A stretch of DNA of 64,000 bases from Prochlorococcus marinus CUG1438 (GCA_017644325.1 JAEPLS010000001.1:372001-436000); one strand, 5' to 3'; counted from the first letter of the stretch, positions 36,126 to 47,400 are shown. Notes: generated by a model from the letters alone, not told the origin. Translations and numbers: made by a program.

Positions 36126-36860
36126 TTAAGAAGAAGTATTAGTGGACGCACGTAATTGAGAAAATAATTTTGAAAATGTAGGATTAGTAGTATTATTTTT
36201 CTCATCTGGATTAACTATTCCTGCAGAAATTATTGTTCTAAAAGCATCTTCAACAGAAATATCCAAATCCCTTACGGAAGACTCTGGAACTAATGTATAC
36301 CAGCCTGTAGTTGGATTAGGTGCAGTAGGAATAAAAATACTTAGCAATTTTTCTTCCAAATCTGGTTGCAAAGAGGGGCCTACATCACCAGTGACAAAAC
36401 CAACGCTATATAGTCCCTCTCGAGGATATTCAACTAAAACAACTCTTCTAAATCGATTAGATTTATTACTTAAGAATGTTTCAAGCAATTGTTTAAGAGT
36501 TTTATAAACTGCCCCTGCAACTGGAATTTTTGATAATGTGCCTTCACCAAATTCTAACAACCATCTTCCTACAAAATTTCTAGCCATTAATCCTATAAGC
36601 AAGATAGCTAATAAGGGGACAGTTAGACCCAAAGTAAGATTAATTAAATCTTGTAATAATGGATTTAAAGTAATGAAAGGATTTAACTGCTTAGGAACAG
36701 AAGTAACTAACGTTAAAACAAATTTACTAACTAATGATGACAACCAGATAGTTGTTGCTAAAGGTATTACAACCAATAATCCAGCTATAAGGTCATTTTT
36801 TAGATCCTGTTGAAGCCTAGATCCTAGGTTCGAATCTTGATTTTGATTAGATTCAACCAA
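36126..36860 (-). CDS. DUF502 family membrane protein
   Basis: This 244-residue protein starts at TTG. It has two membrane segments (about 24-48, LIAGLLVVIPLATTIWLSSLV, and about 70-95) followed by a soluble domain with the family-like VLVEYPREGLYSVGFVTGD and IPTAPNPTTGWYTLVPES. DUF502 proteins are widespread in bacteria and plants (COV family); the molecular function is unresolved. It is followed directly by nusB. Confidence 0.88.
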   Translation of the reverse strand: MVESNQNQDSNLGSRLQQDLKNDLIAGLLVVIPLATTIWLSSLVSKFVLTLVTSVPKQLNPFITLNPLLQDLINLTLGLTVPLLAILLIGLMARNFVGRWLLEFGEGTLSKIPVAGAVYKTLKQLLETFLSNKSNRFRRVVLVEYPREGLYSVGFVTGDVGPSLQPDLEEKLLSIFIPTAPNPTTGWYTLVPESSVRDLDISVEDAFRTIISAGIVNPDEKNNTTNPTFSKLFSQLRASTNTSS

Positions 36861-37005
36861 AATAACGTTTTTATCTAAACTAATTTTACTAACAATTTAA
36901 CTGTTTTTACTTAGTTAGGATATATTTTTCTTTAATAATTTAAATTATTTATTAGTTTCTCTCGAAAAAATAAACTTTCAACAAAATAATATACATAATA
37001 AGGAA

Positions 37006-37953
37006 ATGATCAATACTCTTAAAAACAAAAAAGAAATAAGTAAAAAATTAAAAGAAAAAGCAATTAATGAAGGTTTTACAATATCTAGAATTGCATCTAT
37101 ACCAGGAAGTTCGCGATTAAAATTAAGAACTAATGCATTAGACAGATGGTTATCAAATAACTACCATGGTGAAATGAAATGGATGGAAACAGAAAAAAGG
37201 AAAGATGTTGGCTTACTGCTTGATGGAGCAAAGAGTGTTCTATGTGTTGGATTTACATATATTAATTCACAAAACAATAACAAAGACACAACATTCAAAG
37301 TAGGCAAGTTTGGTCAAGGCGAAGATTACCATAAAGTAATTTCCAAAAAATTAAAAAATATTGGTAAATGGATTAGTATTGCAATTCCTAATTGCAAATG
37401 GAAAATATGTGTTGATACATCTCCGCTACTTGAAAAAGCATGGGCTGAAGAATCAGGTCTTGGGTGGATAGGTAAAAATAGCAATTTAATAAGCAAAAAA
37501 TATGGCTCTTGGCTTTCTTTAGGTTTTATGATCCTTACAGAAGATTTAATACCAGATAAACCTCATCAATCACTTTGCGGAAAATGTGATAAGTGTATCG
37601 AACATTGTCCGACAAAAGCAATAGTAGAACCATTCGTAATACAATCAAACCTATGCATTGCGTATCACACTATAGAGAATAGAGAAAAAGCTTTTCCAAA
37701 GAAAATAGAAAAAAATTTAAATGGATGGGTTGCAGGATGTGATATCTGTCAAGATGTTTGCCCTTGGAATAAATCAGTGCCCTATAACAATACTTTTGAA
37801 ACTGCTCCAAAAGAATGGATTAAAAATCTTACAAGAGATTCTGTAAATTGGGATGATAAAACGTGGAAAGAAAATCTTAAAGGAACCACACTAAAAAGAA
37901 TCAAACCATGGATGTGGAGAAGAAATATAAAAGCAAATTTAGGAAATCAATAA
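37006..37953 (+). CDS. queG: Epoxyqueuosine reductase
   Basis: QueG, a cobalamin and iron-sulfur enzyme, performs the last step of tRNA queuosine synthesis. The 315-residue protein has two 4Fe-4S motifs, CGKCDKCIEHCP near residue 190 and CDICQDVCPWN near 248. The N-terminal substrate/B12 region includes DTSPLLEKAWAEESGLGWIGKN. B12 dependence fits the nearby cbiD pathway gene. A TPR protein gene follows after four bases. Confidence 0.93.
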   Translation: MINTLKNKKEISKKLKEKAINEGFTISRIASIPGSSRLKLRTNALDRWLSNNYHGEMKWMETEKRKDVGLLLDGAKSVLCVGFTYINSQNNNKDTTFKVGKFGQGEDYHKVISKKLKNIGKWISIAIPNCKWKICVDTSPLLEKAWAEESGLGWIGKNSNLISKKYGSWLSLGFMILTEDLIPDKPHQSLCGKCDKCIEHCPTKAIVEPFVIQSNLCIAYHTIENREKAFPKKIEKNLNGWVAGCDICQDVCPWNKSVPYNNTFETAPKEWIKNLTRDSVNWDDKTWKENLKGTTLKRIKPWMWRRNIKANLGNQ

Positions 37954-37957
37954 AACT

Positions 37958-38827
37958 ATGTATTTCAATAATTTTTTAAAAAAGATAATATGCATTTCTC
38001 TAATCGGTTTTTACTTTTTTAAGGTAAATCAAGTGCAATCAGTAGTCCCGTATTATTACTTACCAACAATAAAAAATTTAGAAAAGGATAGCTTGTCTAT
38101 TGGTACAAATGCATATCAACTTTTATATCTTGGACAAATTGAACAGAGTCTTGGTTTGGCAAGATTAGCAGTGCAAATTAATAAAAAAGATGAAAAACTA
38201 TGGTTAATTTTATCTGAAGCAGAAGTGGCTAATAAACTATATAAGAACGCATTATTATCTCTAAATAAAGCGCAAGAACTAAATTCAAAAAATAGCGAAA
38301 TATACTTTGCAATAAGTAATATTTATCTCAAAATTACACATTTACAAAAAGCTAAAACTGCTTTAGAAAAGGGATTAAAACTTGAACCAAATAACCAAAA
38401 TGCTATTTTTCAATTAGGAAATATCTTATTGATGGAAAAAAATTACTCAGAAGCGATCAAGGTATTTGATAAAGCCATAAAAATTAAACCTGATTTCTGG
38501 CAAGCAATGAATAATAAAGCCTTAGCTTATTTTGAGAAAAACAATATTAATTTATCCATAAAATTTTTTGAACAAGCAATCTCAATTGAAGAAAATGCTG
38601 AACCATTACTAGGACTTGCTTCTTGTTTAAAAACTGAAGATATTACAAAGGCACTTGAACTAGCAAAAAAAGCTTTATCTAAAAATCATAATTACGTTAA
38701 CTATGATTATAGAAAAGAACAATTATGGGGAGAAAAATTACAAAAAGCTACAGAAATCCTACTTGAAAATGATCAGCTTCAAGTAGATAAAATGTTGGCA
38801 AAATCTAAAATAAATGCTTCTTCTTAA
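37958..38827 (+). CDS. Exported TPR-repeat protein
   Basis: This 289-residue protein has an N-terminal signal or anchor segment (about 8-25, IICISLIGFYFFKVNQV) and about six TPR units from residue 45 to 240, for example AIFQLGNILLMEKNYSEAIKVFDKAIKIKPD. It is probably a lumenal or periplasmic scaffold. It sits between queG and the topoisomerase gene in the conserved block downstream of purF. The partner is unknown. Confidence 0.85.
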   Translation: MYFNNFLKKIICISLIGFYFFKVNQVQSVVPYYYLPTIKNLEKDSLSIGTNAYQLLYLGQIEQSLGLARLAVQINKKDEKLWLILSEAEVANKLYKNALLSLNKAQELNSKNSEIYFAISNIYLKITHLQKAKTALEKGLKLEPNNQNAIFQLGNILLMEKNYSEAIKVFDKAIKIKPDFWQAMNNKALAYFEKNNINLSIKFFEQAISIEENAEPLLGLASCLKTEDITKALELAKKALSKNHNYVNYDYRKEQLWGEKLQKATEILLENDQLQVDKMLAKSKINASS

Positions 38828-38904
38828 TTTTCAATACTGGTAAATATTTGTTTACCTATTAGTCTTAATTTAGTTAATCAATACATGTCTAATTTTACGC
38901 TCTG

Positions 38905-41349
38905 ATGGATAAGAAAAATTTTACTTCTATCTCTCTCCATAAAGAAATGAAACGTTCTTATCTGGAGTATGCAATGAGTGTAATAGTTGGTCGTGCCCTT
39001 CCTGATGCAAGAGACGGCCTTAAACCTGTCCAGAGAAGAATACTATTCGCGATGTACGAATTAGGCTTGACACCTGATAAACCCTTTAGGAAGTGTGCAA
39101 GAGTTGTCGGTGATGTACTTGGAAAATACCATCCTCATGGAGATCAAGCAGTATATGATGCATTAGTTAGGTTAGTGCAAGATTTTTCGACCAAATATCC
39201 TACTCTTGACGGCCATGGCAATTTTGGATCTGTAGATAATGATCCACCGGCAGCAATGAGATATACGGAAACCAGATTGGCACCGATAGCTCACACAGGA
39301 TTCCTTGAAGAAATAGGATCAGACACTGTTAGTTTCTCAAATAACTTTGATGGTTCTCAAAAAGAGCCAGATGTTCTTCCCGCCCAACTTCCATTCTTAT
39401 TATTGAACGGATCGTCAGGAATTGCAGTAGGAATGGCAACAAATATACCACCACACAATTTGGGGGAAGTAGTTGATGGTTTAATTGCGCTCACAAAAAA
39501 TAAAGAGATAAGTAATAAAAAACTTTCTAATATTATTAAAGGACCTGATTTTCCTACCGGTGGAGAATTATTATATAGTCGAGCTATTGAAGAACTTTAT
39601 GAAACAGGAAAGGGTTCAATAACAATAAGAGGAGTTATTAATACAGAAGAAATAAACTTAGGTAAAGGTAAACATAAAAAGAATGCCTTAATTATTACTG
39701 AACTGCCATATCAAATTAGCAAAGCAGGATGGATTGAAAAACTAGCAGAACTTGTTAATACTAATAAAATCAATGGAATTTCTGATATTCGAGATGAAAG
39801 CGATAGAGAAGGAATGAGAATTGTAATAGAGTTAAAAAAAGATTCGAATGCTGAACTCGTTATCTCTAATTTATATAAAAAAACAACTCTTCAAACAAAT
39901 TTTGGCGCGATATTTTTGACCTTAATTGAAGGGAAGCCAGTCCAACTAAGCCTAAAAGAATATTTAAACTATTTTCTTAAATTTAGAGAAGAAACGATTA
40001 GAAAAAGGACTAATTATATTCTAAAAAATACTATTGAAAGACTTGAGATTTTGGAGGGATTATCTAAAGCAACAAAAGATATAAAAAAAGTTATTGAAAT
40101 TATTGAAAATTCAGAAAACACTTCAGAAGCTAAATCAAAGTTAATTGATTATTTTTTCTTAAGTGAAAAACAAGCAAACTCAGTTTTAGATATGCCTCTA
40201 AAAAAATTAACAACTCTGGAAAAAAATCAAATAGATAATGATATTAAAAAATTAAAGGATGAAAGGAATTATTTTCAAAAATTACTAGACGAGAGAGAAT
40301 TGTTACTCAAATTACTAATAGAAGAATTATTAATATTAAAGAAAAAATATAATGTTAAAAGAAAAACAAAACTTCTTAAGAATATAGATCAAAATGAAGA
40401 ATTAGAAACAATTAATAATCAAATATTAAAAGACTTTATCACTAAAAAAACAAAATTATACATTGATAATAGACTTTATTTAAGAAAGATGATTTTGAGT
40501 AACTATAAGAAATCTTTTGAAGATGTAAATAAAATTATAGATAATAAAAATATTCAAAAATTTGTTTGTAATATAGATAAAAATTTAAAAATAATTGGAA
40601 TAACTTCTACTGGAAAAGTTTTTCATATTGATTGGGAATCTAATATTAACAATGACTTTAAATTAGATAACAAAGCCTTTGGAAATATTAATCCAAATCA
40701 AATAATTAACTTTCATTTAATTAAAAAAGGAATTAAAAACTATATTTGTATTTTAAATTCAGACGGAAGATTTAAAAAAGTTTTATTTGATGAAGATATG
40801 AGTAAAAGTAATAGATCTTTTGCAATAACAAAATTAAAAAATAATTTAAAAACAATTGATTCATTTATATATGATGATGAGAAAAAAAATTTAGTAATTT
40901 TAACCTCAATTGGTAGAATTTTTAATTTTAATTTATCTAATAAATTTATAAATCCAACTACAAAACAATCTCAAGGATTAATGCTTGTTAAACTTTTGCC
41001 ATCAGAAAAGATTGTATCTTGTTGTACATATCAAAATGGAGAAAATATTTATTTAGTCTCTAGGCTAGGAGGAATTTTTTGTATAAATAGTGATGAAATT
41101 TATTTTGCAAGTGAATATAGTTTGGGTTATTTAAATGAAAGAACACATCTTAAAAACGACTACTTTCTAAAAATCATGCCGAGCAAGCATTACCTTGATA
41201 TTGAAACAAATAAAGATAGATCTGTTAGGTTGGAATTGGATAAATTAAATTTCAAGTCTAATAAAACAAGTTTTTTAATTGACTATTTAAAGTTAGACAA
41301 AGGCGAATATCTTGAGAATTGTTTTCGACTAGAAAGCTTACTTGACTAA
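38905..41349 (+). CDS. Type IIA topoisomerase subunit A (GyrA/ParC-like)
   Basis: This 814-residue protein has the breakage-reunion domain with [17 protein letters not shown] and the catalytic tyrosine in [14 protein letters not shown] near residue 126, then a long coiled coil and a beta-pinwheel C-terminus. I see no GyrA box (QRRGGxG) in the C-terminal domain, so wrapping and supercoiling activity may be reduced. This could be the second GyrA-like paralogue of cyanobacteria, closer to ParC in role. Its end overlaps the convergent purF by four bases. Confidence 0.88.
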   Translation: MDKKNFTSISLHKEMKRSYLEYAMSVIVGRALPDARDGLKPVQRRILFAMYELGLTPDKPFRKCARVVGDVLGKYHPHGDQAVYDALVRLVQDFSTKYPTLDGHGNFGSVDNDPPAAMRYTETRLAPIAHTGFLEEIGSDTVSFSNNFDGSQKEPDVLPAQLPFLLLNGSSGIAVGMATNIPPHNLGEVVDGLIALTKNKEISNKKLSNIIKGPDFPTGGELLYSRAIEELYETGKGSITIRGVINTEEINLGKGKHKKNALIITELPYQISKAGWIEKLAELVNTNKINGISDIRDESDREGMRIVIELKKDSNAELVISNLYKKTTLQTNFGAIFLTLIEGKPVQLSLKEYLNYFLKFREETIRKRTNYILKNTIERLEILEGLSKATKDIKKVIEIIENSENTSEAKSKLIDYFFLSEKQANSVLDMPLKKLTTLEKNQIDNDIKKLKDERNYFQKLLDERELLLKLLIEELLILKKKYNVKRKTKLLKNIDQNEELETINNQILKDFITKKTKLYIDNRLYLRKMILSNYKKSFEDVNKIIDNKNIQKFVCNIDKNLKIIGITSTGKVFHIDWESNINNDFKLDNKAFGNINPNQIINFHLIKKGIKNYICILNSDGRFKKVLFDEDMSKSNRSFAITKLKNNLKTIDSFIYDDEKKNLVILTSIGRIFNFNLSNKFINPTTKQSQGLMLVKLLPSEKIVSCCTYQNGENIYLVSRLGGIFCINSDEIYFASEYSLGYLNERTHLKNDYFLKIMPSKHYLDIETNKDRSVRLELDKLNFKSNKTSFLIDYLKLDKGEYLENCFRLESLLD

Positions 41350-42806
41350 GATTTATATTCGTTTTCAACCCAATTTAAGTACTCTTGATTTACTGTTCCT
41401 GTTATATAAGAACCAGTAAAGCAACTCATCTCCAAATCTTCAATACTAGAATTACTTATTATAGATTTCCGTAAATTTTCAACACTTTGATAAACAAGGT
41501 TATCAATATTAAGTTGACTAGCAATTTCGGTTATTGTCCTATCATGAGCTATTAATTCATCTCTATTGGGCATATTAATTCCATAAACATGGGGAAAACG
41601 TACAGGAGGAGCGGCGGATGTAAAAAAGACTTTATTCGCTCCTGCGTCTTTAGCCATCTGAACAATTTCTTTTGAAGTTGTACCTCTGACTATCGAGTCA
41701 TCAACAATTAATACATTTTTATTTTTAAATTCTGCACTCATAGCATTTAATTTTTGTCTTACAGATTTCTTACGTTGCTGCTGACCAGGCATTATAAACG
41801 TTCTACCAACATATCTATTTTTAAAAAATCCTTCTCTATATTCTATACCTAACTGTCGTGCAACTTGCATAGCCGCAGGTCGAGAAGAATCAGGAATAGG
41901 CATTACAACATCAACATCTCCAGCATTTATTGTATGCTTTATAGTTTCAGACAAATAATCACCCATTTTTAAACGAGCTTTATAAACAGAAACTCCATTC
42001 ATAATTGAATCTGGCCTAGCTAAGTAAACATATTCAAAAGCACAAGGACATAAAATTGGATTATCTGAACATTGCTTAGAAAAAAACTCGCCATTGAAGT
42101 TTATAAAAATAGCTTCTCCAGGATCTACATCTCTTACTACTTGATAATCATTATTCTCAAGAACTAAAGATTCACTAGCAACCATCCACTCTTCTTTATT
42201 TGACATAGATGATAGTCTTTTGCCAATTACTAAAGGTCTTATACCAAATGGATCCCTGAAGGCTAATAAACCATGTCCTGAAATAAGTGCGATTGAAGCA
42301 TATGATCCCTGAATTCTTTTATGTAAAGATTTAACAGCATCAAAAATAATATCAGGCTCTAATTCCTGATTATGAATTTGTTCCTGCAATTCTGTCGCGA
42401 ACACATTTAATAGCATCTCAGTATCACTTGAAGAATTTGTATGCCTTTTATCGATATTAAATAATTGTTTTTCTAAATCTCTAGTATTAGTCAGGTTGCC
42501 ATTATGTACCAAAACAATTCCATAAGGAGCATTAACGTAAAAAGGCTGAGCTTCCTCTACACTTTCTGCTGATCCTTTTGTTGCATACCTAACATGGCCC
42601 AGTCCAATTTTTCCGATTAAGTTCCTCATATCTCTAGTTCTATAAGCAGAATTAACTTGACCTTTAGCCTTATGTATATGGAAAATAGTATCTTCCATTG
42701 TTGCTATACCTGTGGAGTCCTGACCTCTGTGCTGTAGGAGCAAAAGACTATCGTAAATTTGTTGATTTACGTCATCAGAAGAAACGATTCCAACTATTCC
42801 ACACAT
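41346..42806 (-). CDS. purF: Amidophosphoribosyltransferase
   Basis: PurF begins purine synthesis by making phosphoribosylamine from PRPP and glutamine. The 486-residue protein starts [10 protein letters not shown], exposing the nucleophilic Cys2. [11 protein letters not shown] and the C-terminal PRPP loop [18 protein letters not shown] are intact. A short propeptide is absent, since Cys directly follows the initiator Met. It follows purL on the same strand with a 41-base gap. Confidence 0.97.
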   Translation of the reverse strand: MCGIVGIVSSDDVNQQIYDSLLLLQHRGQDSTGIATMEDTIFHIHKAKGQVNSAYRTRDMRNLIGKIGLGHVRYATKGSAESVEEAQPFYVNAPYGIVLVHNGNLTNTRDLEKQLFNIDKRHTNSSSDTEMLLNVFATELQEQIHNQELEPDIIFDAVKSLHKRIQGSYASIALISGHGLLAFRDPFGIRPLVIGKRLSSMSNKEEWMVASESLVLENNDYQVVRDVDPGEAIFINFNGEFFSKQCSDNPILCPCAFEYVYLARPDSIMNGVSVYKARLKMGDYLSETIKHTINAGDVDVVMPIPDSSRPAAMQVARQLGIEYREGFFKNRYVGRTFIMPGQQQRKKSVRQKLNAMSAEFKNKNVLIVDDSIVRGTTSKEIVQMAKDAGANKVFFTSAAPPVRFPHVYGINMPNRDELIAHDRTITEIASQLNIDNLVYQSVENLRKSIISNSSIEDLEMSCFTGSYITGTVNQEYLNWVENEYKS

Positions 42807-42847
42807 AACTTAATTACTAAAGGATTTTAATAATTGAAAAATATTTT

Positions 42848-45193
42848 TCATTTTTTAAAGAAACTTGAAATACCATTATTAAATTTTTCGGCTAATTCCT
42901 CAACCCCAATATTGCATATATTTTTATTTTGAATTTTTATATTAAGTGTTTCACCAGAAACATACCCTATTTTTTTAACAAATACGCTTGATTGAGAATT
43001 TACTTGATTTCTTTTTAGATAATTAAGCCATTCTTTTTCTTTCATTTTATCTATTGAAAAGATAATTCTTGAACCGCCTTCTGCGAACAACAATTTATCA
43101 TTTCTATTAAAATCCTCGTCTAATTCTACAGTTACGCCTTTTGATGACATGATAGAACACTCCGCTAAAGCTATTGCTAAACCCCCATCACTAATATCAT
43201 GCGAAGAAACTACAAAACTTTTAAAAATCGCCTCTCTTAAAAAACTCTGGCAAAACTTTTCATCACACAAATCTATTTTGGGAGGCCGACCTGTGATTTC
43301 TCCATGAATATATTCCAAATAAGAACTGGCTGAAATTGTTGTCTCTGATTTGTAAGAACCAATTAACCAGATTTGGTCATTAATATTTTTCCATTCACTA
43401 CTTATTGCTTTTTCAACATTATCAATTTTTCCAACCATTCCAATGACTGGAGTAGGACTAATAGGAGTAACTTCATTATCTTTATTTTTTGATTCATTAT
43501 ATAAAGAAACATTTCCTCCAGTTACAGGAGTTTCTAAAGCTTTACAAGCTTCAGTAATCGCATTACATGAAGAATAAAGTTGCCAATATCCTATTTCATT
43601 TTCAGGAGAAGAAAAATTCAAGTTATTTGTAATTGCTACTGGTTGGGCCCCAACACAACTAACGTTTCTTGAAGATTCAGCAACTGCAGCAATAGCTCCT
43701 CTGAAAGGATCAAGAGAAACCCATCTGCTGTTACAGTCAACTGAAGCTGCAACCCCAGAAAATACTTTATTTTTGTTTTTTTCATTTTGTTCTCTTAGTC
43801 TTATTACAGCTGCATCTGCTTTTCCAGGTTTAAAAACTGTATTTGACTGCACTTGAGAATCATATTGTTCATAAATCCATCGTTTAGATGCTATTGATGG
43901 ATTAGCAAGAAGTTTTAAGATAATTTCTGAATAAGAAAAACTTTTATTATCCTTTAATGAAAATATTCTTTGCTCTTTAATTTCTGGTAAATTATTTTCT
44001 TTCCATTCCCATTTCTTTAATAAATACTCAGGCGGGGTGCTAATAACATTATGAAAATTAACAGGAGTATCATCTGATAAAGCAGAAGTAGGAATTTGAG
44101 CAACAATTTTACTTTTATGCGAGATAATTACCTCATTAGTTTCAATCACTTCACCAATTACTTTGGCATATAATCCCCATTTATTAAATTTTTCAATAAG
44201 GTTATCTACTTTTTCTTCTTTTACGACAAATAACATTCTCTCCTGTGATTCCGATAATAAATATTGATATGAAGACATGTTATCTTCCCTGGAGGGAACC
44301 AAATCTAAATCAATAGAAATACCTAAGTCACCATTTGAAGCCATTTCTGCACTACTGCAAGTTAAACCTGCTGCACCCATATCTTGAGCTGCAATGACAT
44401 CTCCTGTCTTAAAAGCATCTAGACAAGCTTCAATAAGACTTTTCTCAAGAAATGGATCACCCACTTGAACAGCAGGTCTATCATCTAATGAAGAAGTAGT
44501 TAATTCTGAACTTGCGAAACTAGCGCCGCCAACTCCATCTCTACCAGTAGTATTTCCAACATATAGTACTGGTGATCCAACATGTTTAGCTCCAGAACAA
44601 ACAATTTCCTCAGTCTCTAGAAGCCCTAAAGCCATAACATTAACTAGAGGATTTCCAGAATAACTATCATCAAACTCAATTTCACCTCCAACAGTTGGCA
44701 CGCCTACACAATTACCATAATGCGCGATACCTGATACGACTCCTCGAAGCAAATCAACATTTGATGATTTATTAAGATTTCCAAATCTTAACGAATTCAA
44801 GACAGCAATTGGACGAGCTCCCATTGTAAAAATATCTCTTAATATTCCTCCTACACCTGTTGCCGCCCCTTGAAAAGGTTCAATTGCTGAAGGATGATTA
44901 TGACTTTCTATTTTAAAAACTAGTTTTTGATTATTCCCAACATCGATAACTCCTGCATTTTCTCCTGGACCAACTAAAACATTTTTTCCTTGAGTAGGAA
45001 ACTTAGATAGTAAAGGTTTTGAATTTCTATAGCAACAGTGTTCAGACCACATAACTCCAAACATTCCTAGTTCAGTTCTATTGGGTTTTCTCTTTAATCT
45101 CTTACAAATTTCTTCGTAATCGTTAATTGTTAAATTTTCAATCTTGAGTGCTTTATTAAGATCATAAAGATCATTATTGTCTAGATTTATCAT
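42848..45193 (-). CDS. purL: Phosphoribosylformylglycinamidine synthase, large subunit
   Basis: PurL makes FGAM in purine synthesis. The 781-residue protein is the small-type PurL that works with PurS and PurQ. Visible are MWSEHCCYRNSKPLL, the ATP/Mg motif KIESHNHPSAIEPFQGAATGVGG split across residues 90-115, QDMGAAGLTCSSAEMA and the second half SSHDISDGGLAIALAE. purF follows and a PRC-barrel gene precedes it by three bases. Confidence 0.97.
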   Translation of the reverse strand: MINLDNNDLYDLNKALKIENLTINDYEEICKRLKRKPNRTELGMFGVMWSEHCCYRNSKPLLSKFPTQGKNVLVGPGENAGVIDVGNNQKLVFKIESHNHPSAIEPFQGAATGVGGILRDIFTMGARPIAVLNSLRFGNLNKSSNVDLLRGVVSGIAHYGNCVGVPTVGGEIEFDDSYSGNPLVNVMALGLLETEEIVCSGAKHVGSPVLYVGNTTGRDGVGGASFASSELTTSSLDDRPAVQVGDPFLEKSLIEACLDAFKTGDVIAAQDMGAAGLTCSSAEMASNGDLGISIDLDLVPSREDNMSSYQYLLSESQERMLFVVKEEKVDNLIEKFNKWGLYAKVIGEVIETNEVIISHKSKIVAQIPTSALSDDTPVNFHNVISTPPEYLLKKWEWKENNLPEIKEQRIFSLKDNKSFSYSEIILKLLANPSIASKRWIYEQYDSQVQSNTVFKPGKADAAVIRLREQNEKNKNKVFSGVAASVDCNSRWVSLDPFRGAIAAVAESSRNVSCVGAQPVAITNNLNFSSPENEIGYWQLYSSCNAITEACKALETPVTGGNVSLYNESKNKDNEVTPISPTPVIGMVGKIDNVEKAISSEWKNINDQIWLIGSYKSETTISASSYLEYIHGEITGRPPKIDLCDEKFCQSFLREAIFKSFVVSSHDISDGGLAIALAECSIMSSKGVTVELDEDFNRNDKLLFAEGGSRIIFSIDKMKEKEWLNYLKRNQVNSQSSVFVKKIGYVSGETLNIKIQNKNICNIGVEELAEKFNNGISSFFKK

Positions 45194-45196
45194 TCT

Positions 45197-45904
45197 TTAG
45201 ATCCAAGGGTCATCATCTTTTTTGTCACCTAGAGATCTTGATGATTTGTCACTATTATAAAAACTTTTTTGTTTAAAATCTAAGTTTTGGTTTAAATCTT
45301 CATTTTCTTCAAGCCATTCTTCTAATCTATTTGAAGCTAAATTTTTCATATCATCAAATTTATTAATTATTTTTTTTCCTTTTTGAAAGAATTCATTTTT
45401 AATACTTGATTTTATCAAAGATAAATCATTTAAAGAATTATTTTCACAAAATACTAAACCTGGTTGCTGATCGGTAATATTTTCAATATTTAGTTGCCAT
45501 CTACTAGAGCCAGGTATTTTAGGATTTGATCGAGAAACTAAATAATATTTAATTTTACCCGTTTTCAATTCAAATAAAAAATCTGCAATAACTCCTATTT
45601 TTGAGCCATTGATATTTATTAAATTTGCTTCAATTAAAGTCGGAAATCTATTTAATGTTGCTAAATCAGAAATAGCAGGATCACCTTTCACATAAATTTC
45701 GTTATCAATTATTTGACTAATTTGATTTAATCTCCAAACATTTCGTTTTAAATCAAAATTTGAAGGCCGAGAGTACCATCCTAAAATACGATGAACTGGA
45801 GGATGCATCCAAGCATTTTCACCATTTCCGTAATTAAGGATATTGTTACCCTTAACGAAATAATTAAGTAATTCACTCAATAAAATTTCTTTAGGTAGTT
45901 TCAA
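45197..45904 (-). CDS. PRC-barrel domain protein
   Basis: This 235-residue protein has two PRC-barrel-like modules: residues about 5-75 (KEILLSELLNYFVKGN) and about 85-140 (LIEANLININGSKIGVIADFLFELKTGKIKYYLVSRSNP). A charged, disordered C-terminus follows. PRC barrels occur in RNA-processing and photosynthetic reaction-centre proteins. Its position between dnaN and purL is conserved in Prochlorococcus as I remember it. Function unknown. Confidence 0.85.
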   Translation of the reverse strand: MKLPKEILLSELLNYFVKGNNILNYGNGENAWMHPPVHRILGWYSRPSNFDLKRNVWRLNQISQIIDNEIYVKGDPAISDLATLNRFPTLIEANLININGSKIGVIADFLFELKTGKIKYYLVSRSNPKIPGSSRWQLNIENITDQQPGLVFCENNSLNDLSLIKSSIKNEFFQKGKKIINKFDDMKNLASNRLEEWLEENEDLNQNLDFKQKSFYNSDKSSRSLGDKKDDDPWI

Positions 45905-45905
45905 C

Positions 45906-47063
45906 TTAGGAACGAACCTGAACAGGCATGACTAAATAAGTAAAAGAATTCAGATTATCTTCTGGAACAAGTACAGCAGGAGTAGTTGCTAGATTACACT
46001 TCAAAAGAACGCTTTCAGAATTAATAACTTTTAAACCCTCTAAAAGATATCTGACATTAAATGCAATTTCAAAATCTTCTCCAGAATAATCAACAGGTAT
46101 TGACTCATTTGCATTTCCAATATCTTGTGCATCTGCACTTATTGAAGCTAGTTCTGTATTATCCAATTTAATTTTTACAACACTACTTTGCTGATCAGCT
46201 AAAACAGCAGTTCTCTCTAAAGCATCAATTAATTTTTTTGTATTAAAATTAAAAGTTTTAGAAAAAGTATCTGGAATTAATTGTGAATAATTCGGATAAG
46301 TACCCTCTAGTGTTCTTGTTGTAATAATTTGATTTGAAGAAATAAATACTACTTGACCCTTATCGTAAAAAAGCTTTATTGAACTTTCTGAGCTTTTTAA
46401 AGTTACTAGTTTTTCAATTTCCCTTAATGATCTAGTAGGAATAGTTACTGATAAATCATCTTCGTGTGAATTTAAGTTGTCTTTACTTTGAATATTTTCT
46501 TCTTTTCCAATTAATGAAACAGCTAATCTATGACCATCTGTAGAAGCAGATTCTAAATAATTTTGTTTAAAGGTAAAATTGACTCCAGTAAGCAACTGCT
46601 TTGAATCATCGCTACTACTTGCAAAAATTGTAGATTTCAAAGCTTTTAAAAAAGAACTAGGGTCAATATTTAATGAAGTACCACTTTCAACAAATGGTAA
46701 ATTGGGATAATCGTCTGAAGGTATGCCTTTAAGATTAAAAGAACCTCTATCACTTTTTATTAGAATATTATCTGAATTCTCATCTACATCTAAAGATACA
46801 GGTGTTTCGTTTGGTAACTTATTAACTATTTCAGATAAAAGTTTTGAAGGTATTGTAATAGCACCACTATTTTTTACAGTCCCATCAAAAGAAGTTTGAA
46901 TTCCTAAATTAAGGTCAAAACCTGTCAAACTAATTTTATTTGTTCCTTGATCTGCTGTTAAAAGTATATTTGCAAGAATTGGATGAGTTGGTCTAGATGC
47001 AACTGCTTTACTTACTAACTGAATAGCATTATTTAACTCATTTTGATTACAAATAATCTCCAT
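45906..47063 (-). CDS. dnaN: DNA polymerase III sliding clamp
   Basis: DnaN is the ring-shaped processivity clamp of the replisome. The 385-residue protein shows the three-domain clamp pattern, starting MEIICNQNELNNAIQLVSKAVASRPTHPILANIL in part, with TDGHRLAVS near residue 175 and the terminal YLVMPVQVR. Marine picocyanobacterial genomes are conventionally numbered from dnaN, and its upstream spacer is the best oriC candidate here. Confidence 0.97.
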   Translation of the reverse strand: MEIICNQNELNNAIQLVSKAVASRPTHPILANILLTADQGTNKISLTGFDLNLGIQTSFDGTVKNSGAITIPSKLLSEIVNKLPNETPVSLDVDENSDNILIKSDRGSFNLKGIPSDDYPNLPFVESGTSLNIDPSSFLKALKSTIFASSSDDSKQLLTGVNFTFKQNYLESASTDGHRLAVSLIGKEENIQSKDNLNSHEDDLSVTIPTRSLREIEKLVTLKSSESSIKLFYDKGQVVFISSNQIITTRTLEGTYPNYSQLIPDTFSKTFNFNTKKLIDALERTAVLADQQSSVVKIKLDNTELASISADAQDIGNANESIPVDYSGEDFEIAFNVRYLLEGLKVINSESVLLKCNLATTPAVLVPEDNLNSFTYLVMPVQVRS

Positions 47064-47400
47064 TGTATTTTGGATTTCCTTTACACACTAAATATACTTT
47101 TTTAGTTAATTAAATTCAATAAAGTAATTTTTTTCTTTCTTTCTAATATAAAAAATTAATATTAAAAAAAATTTAGTAGTAGTAGTTGCTGTTAAATCTG
47201 TGGAAATTTTTAAATTTAAATTTGTATCACTTGCTTTTTGAAGATTTAAAAATGTGAAAAAAATTTTTTATTTGTTGAATAATTTTTAAAGTTTACAAAA
47301 AATTTTTCTTTATTTAACAAATAGAATTACTTTTAAAGTTTTTTTCAACAGGAAAGATTAGTTTTTAATTTATTTCCACAGACACTAAATATTTTGGTTT
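47064..47400. other. Candidate replication origin upstream of dnaN
   Basis: This 337-base AT-rich spacer has no gene but several DnaA-box-like 9-mers. An 11-bp inverted pair consists of TCTGTGGAAAT (47197-47207) and ATTTCCACAGA (47372-47382). TGTGAAAAA (47253-47261) and TTTTCAACA (about 47342-47350) are single-mismatch versions of the cyanobacterial box TTTTCCACA. Long A/T tracts between them could be the unwinding element. In Synechococcus elongatus the origin is also upstream of dnaN. Origin function is inferred, not shown. Confidence 0.6.

Noticed and set aside
36826-36840. GGTTCGAATC resembling a tRNA T-loop
   Set aside because: It lies inside the DUF502 coding frame and no acceptor or anticodon stems can be folded around it.
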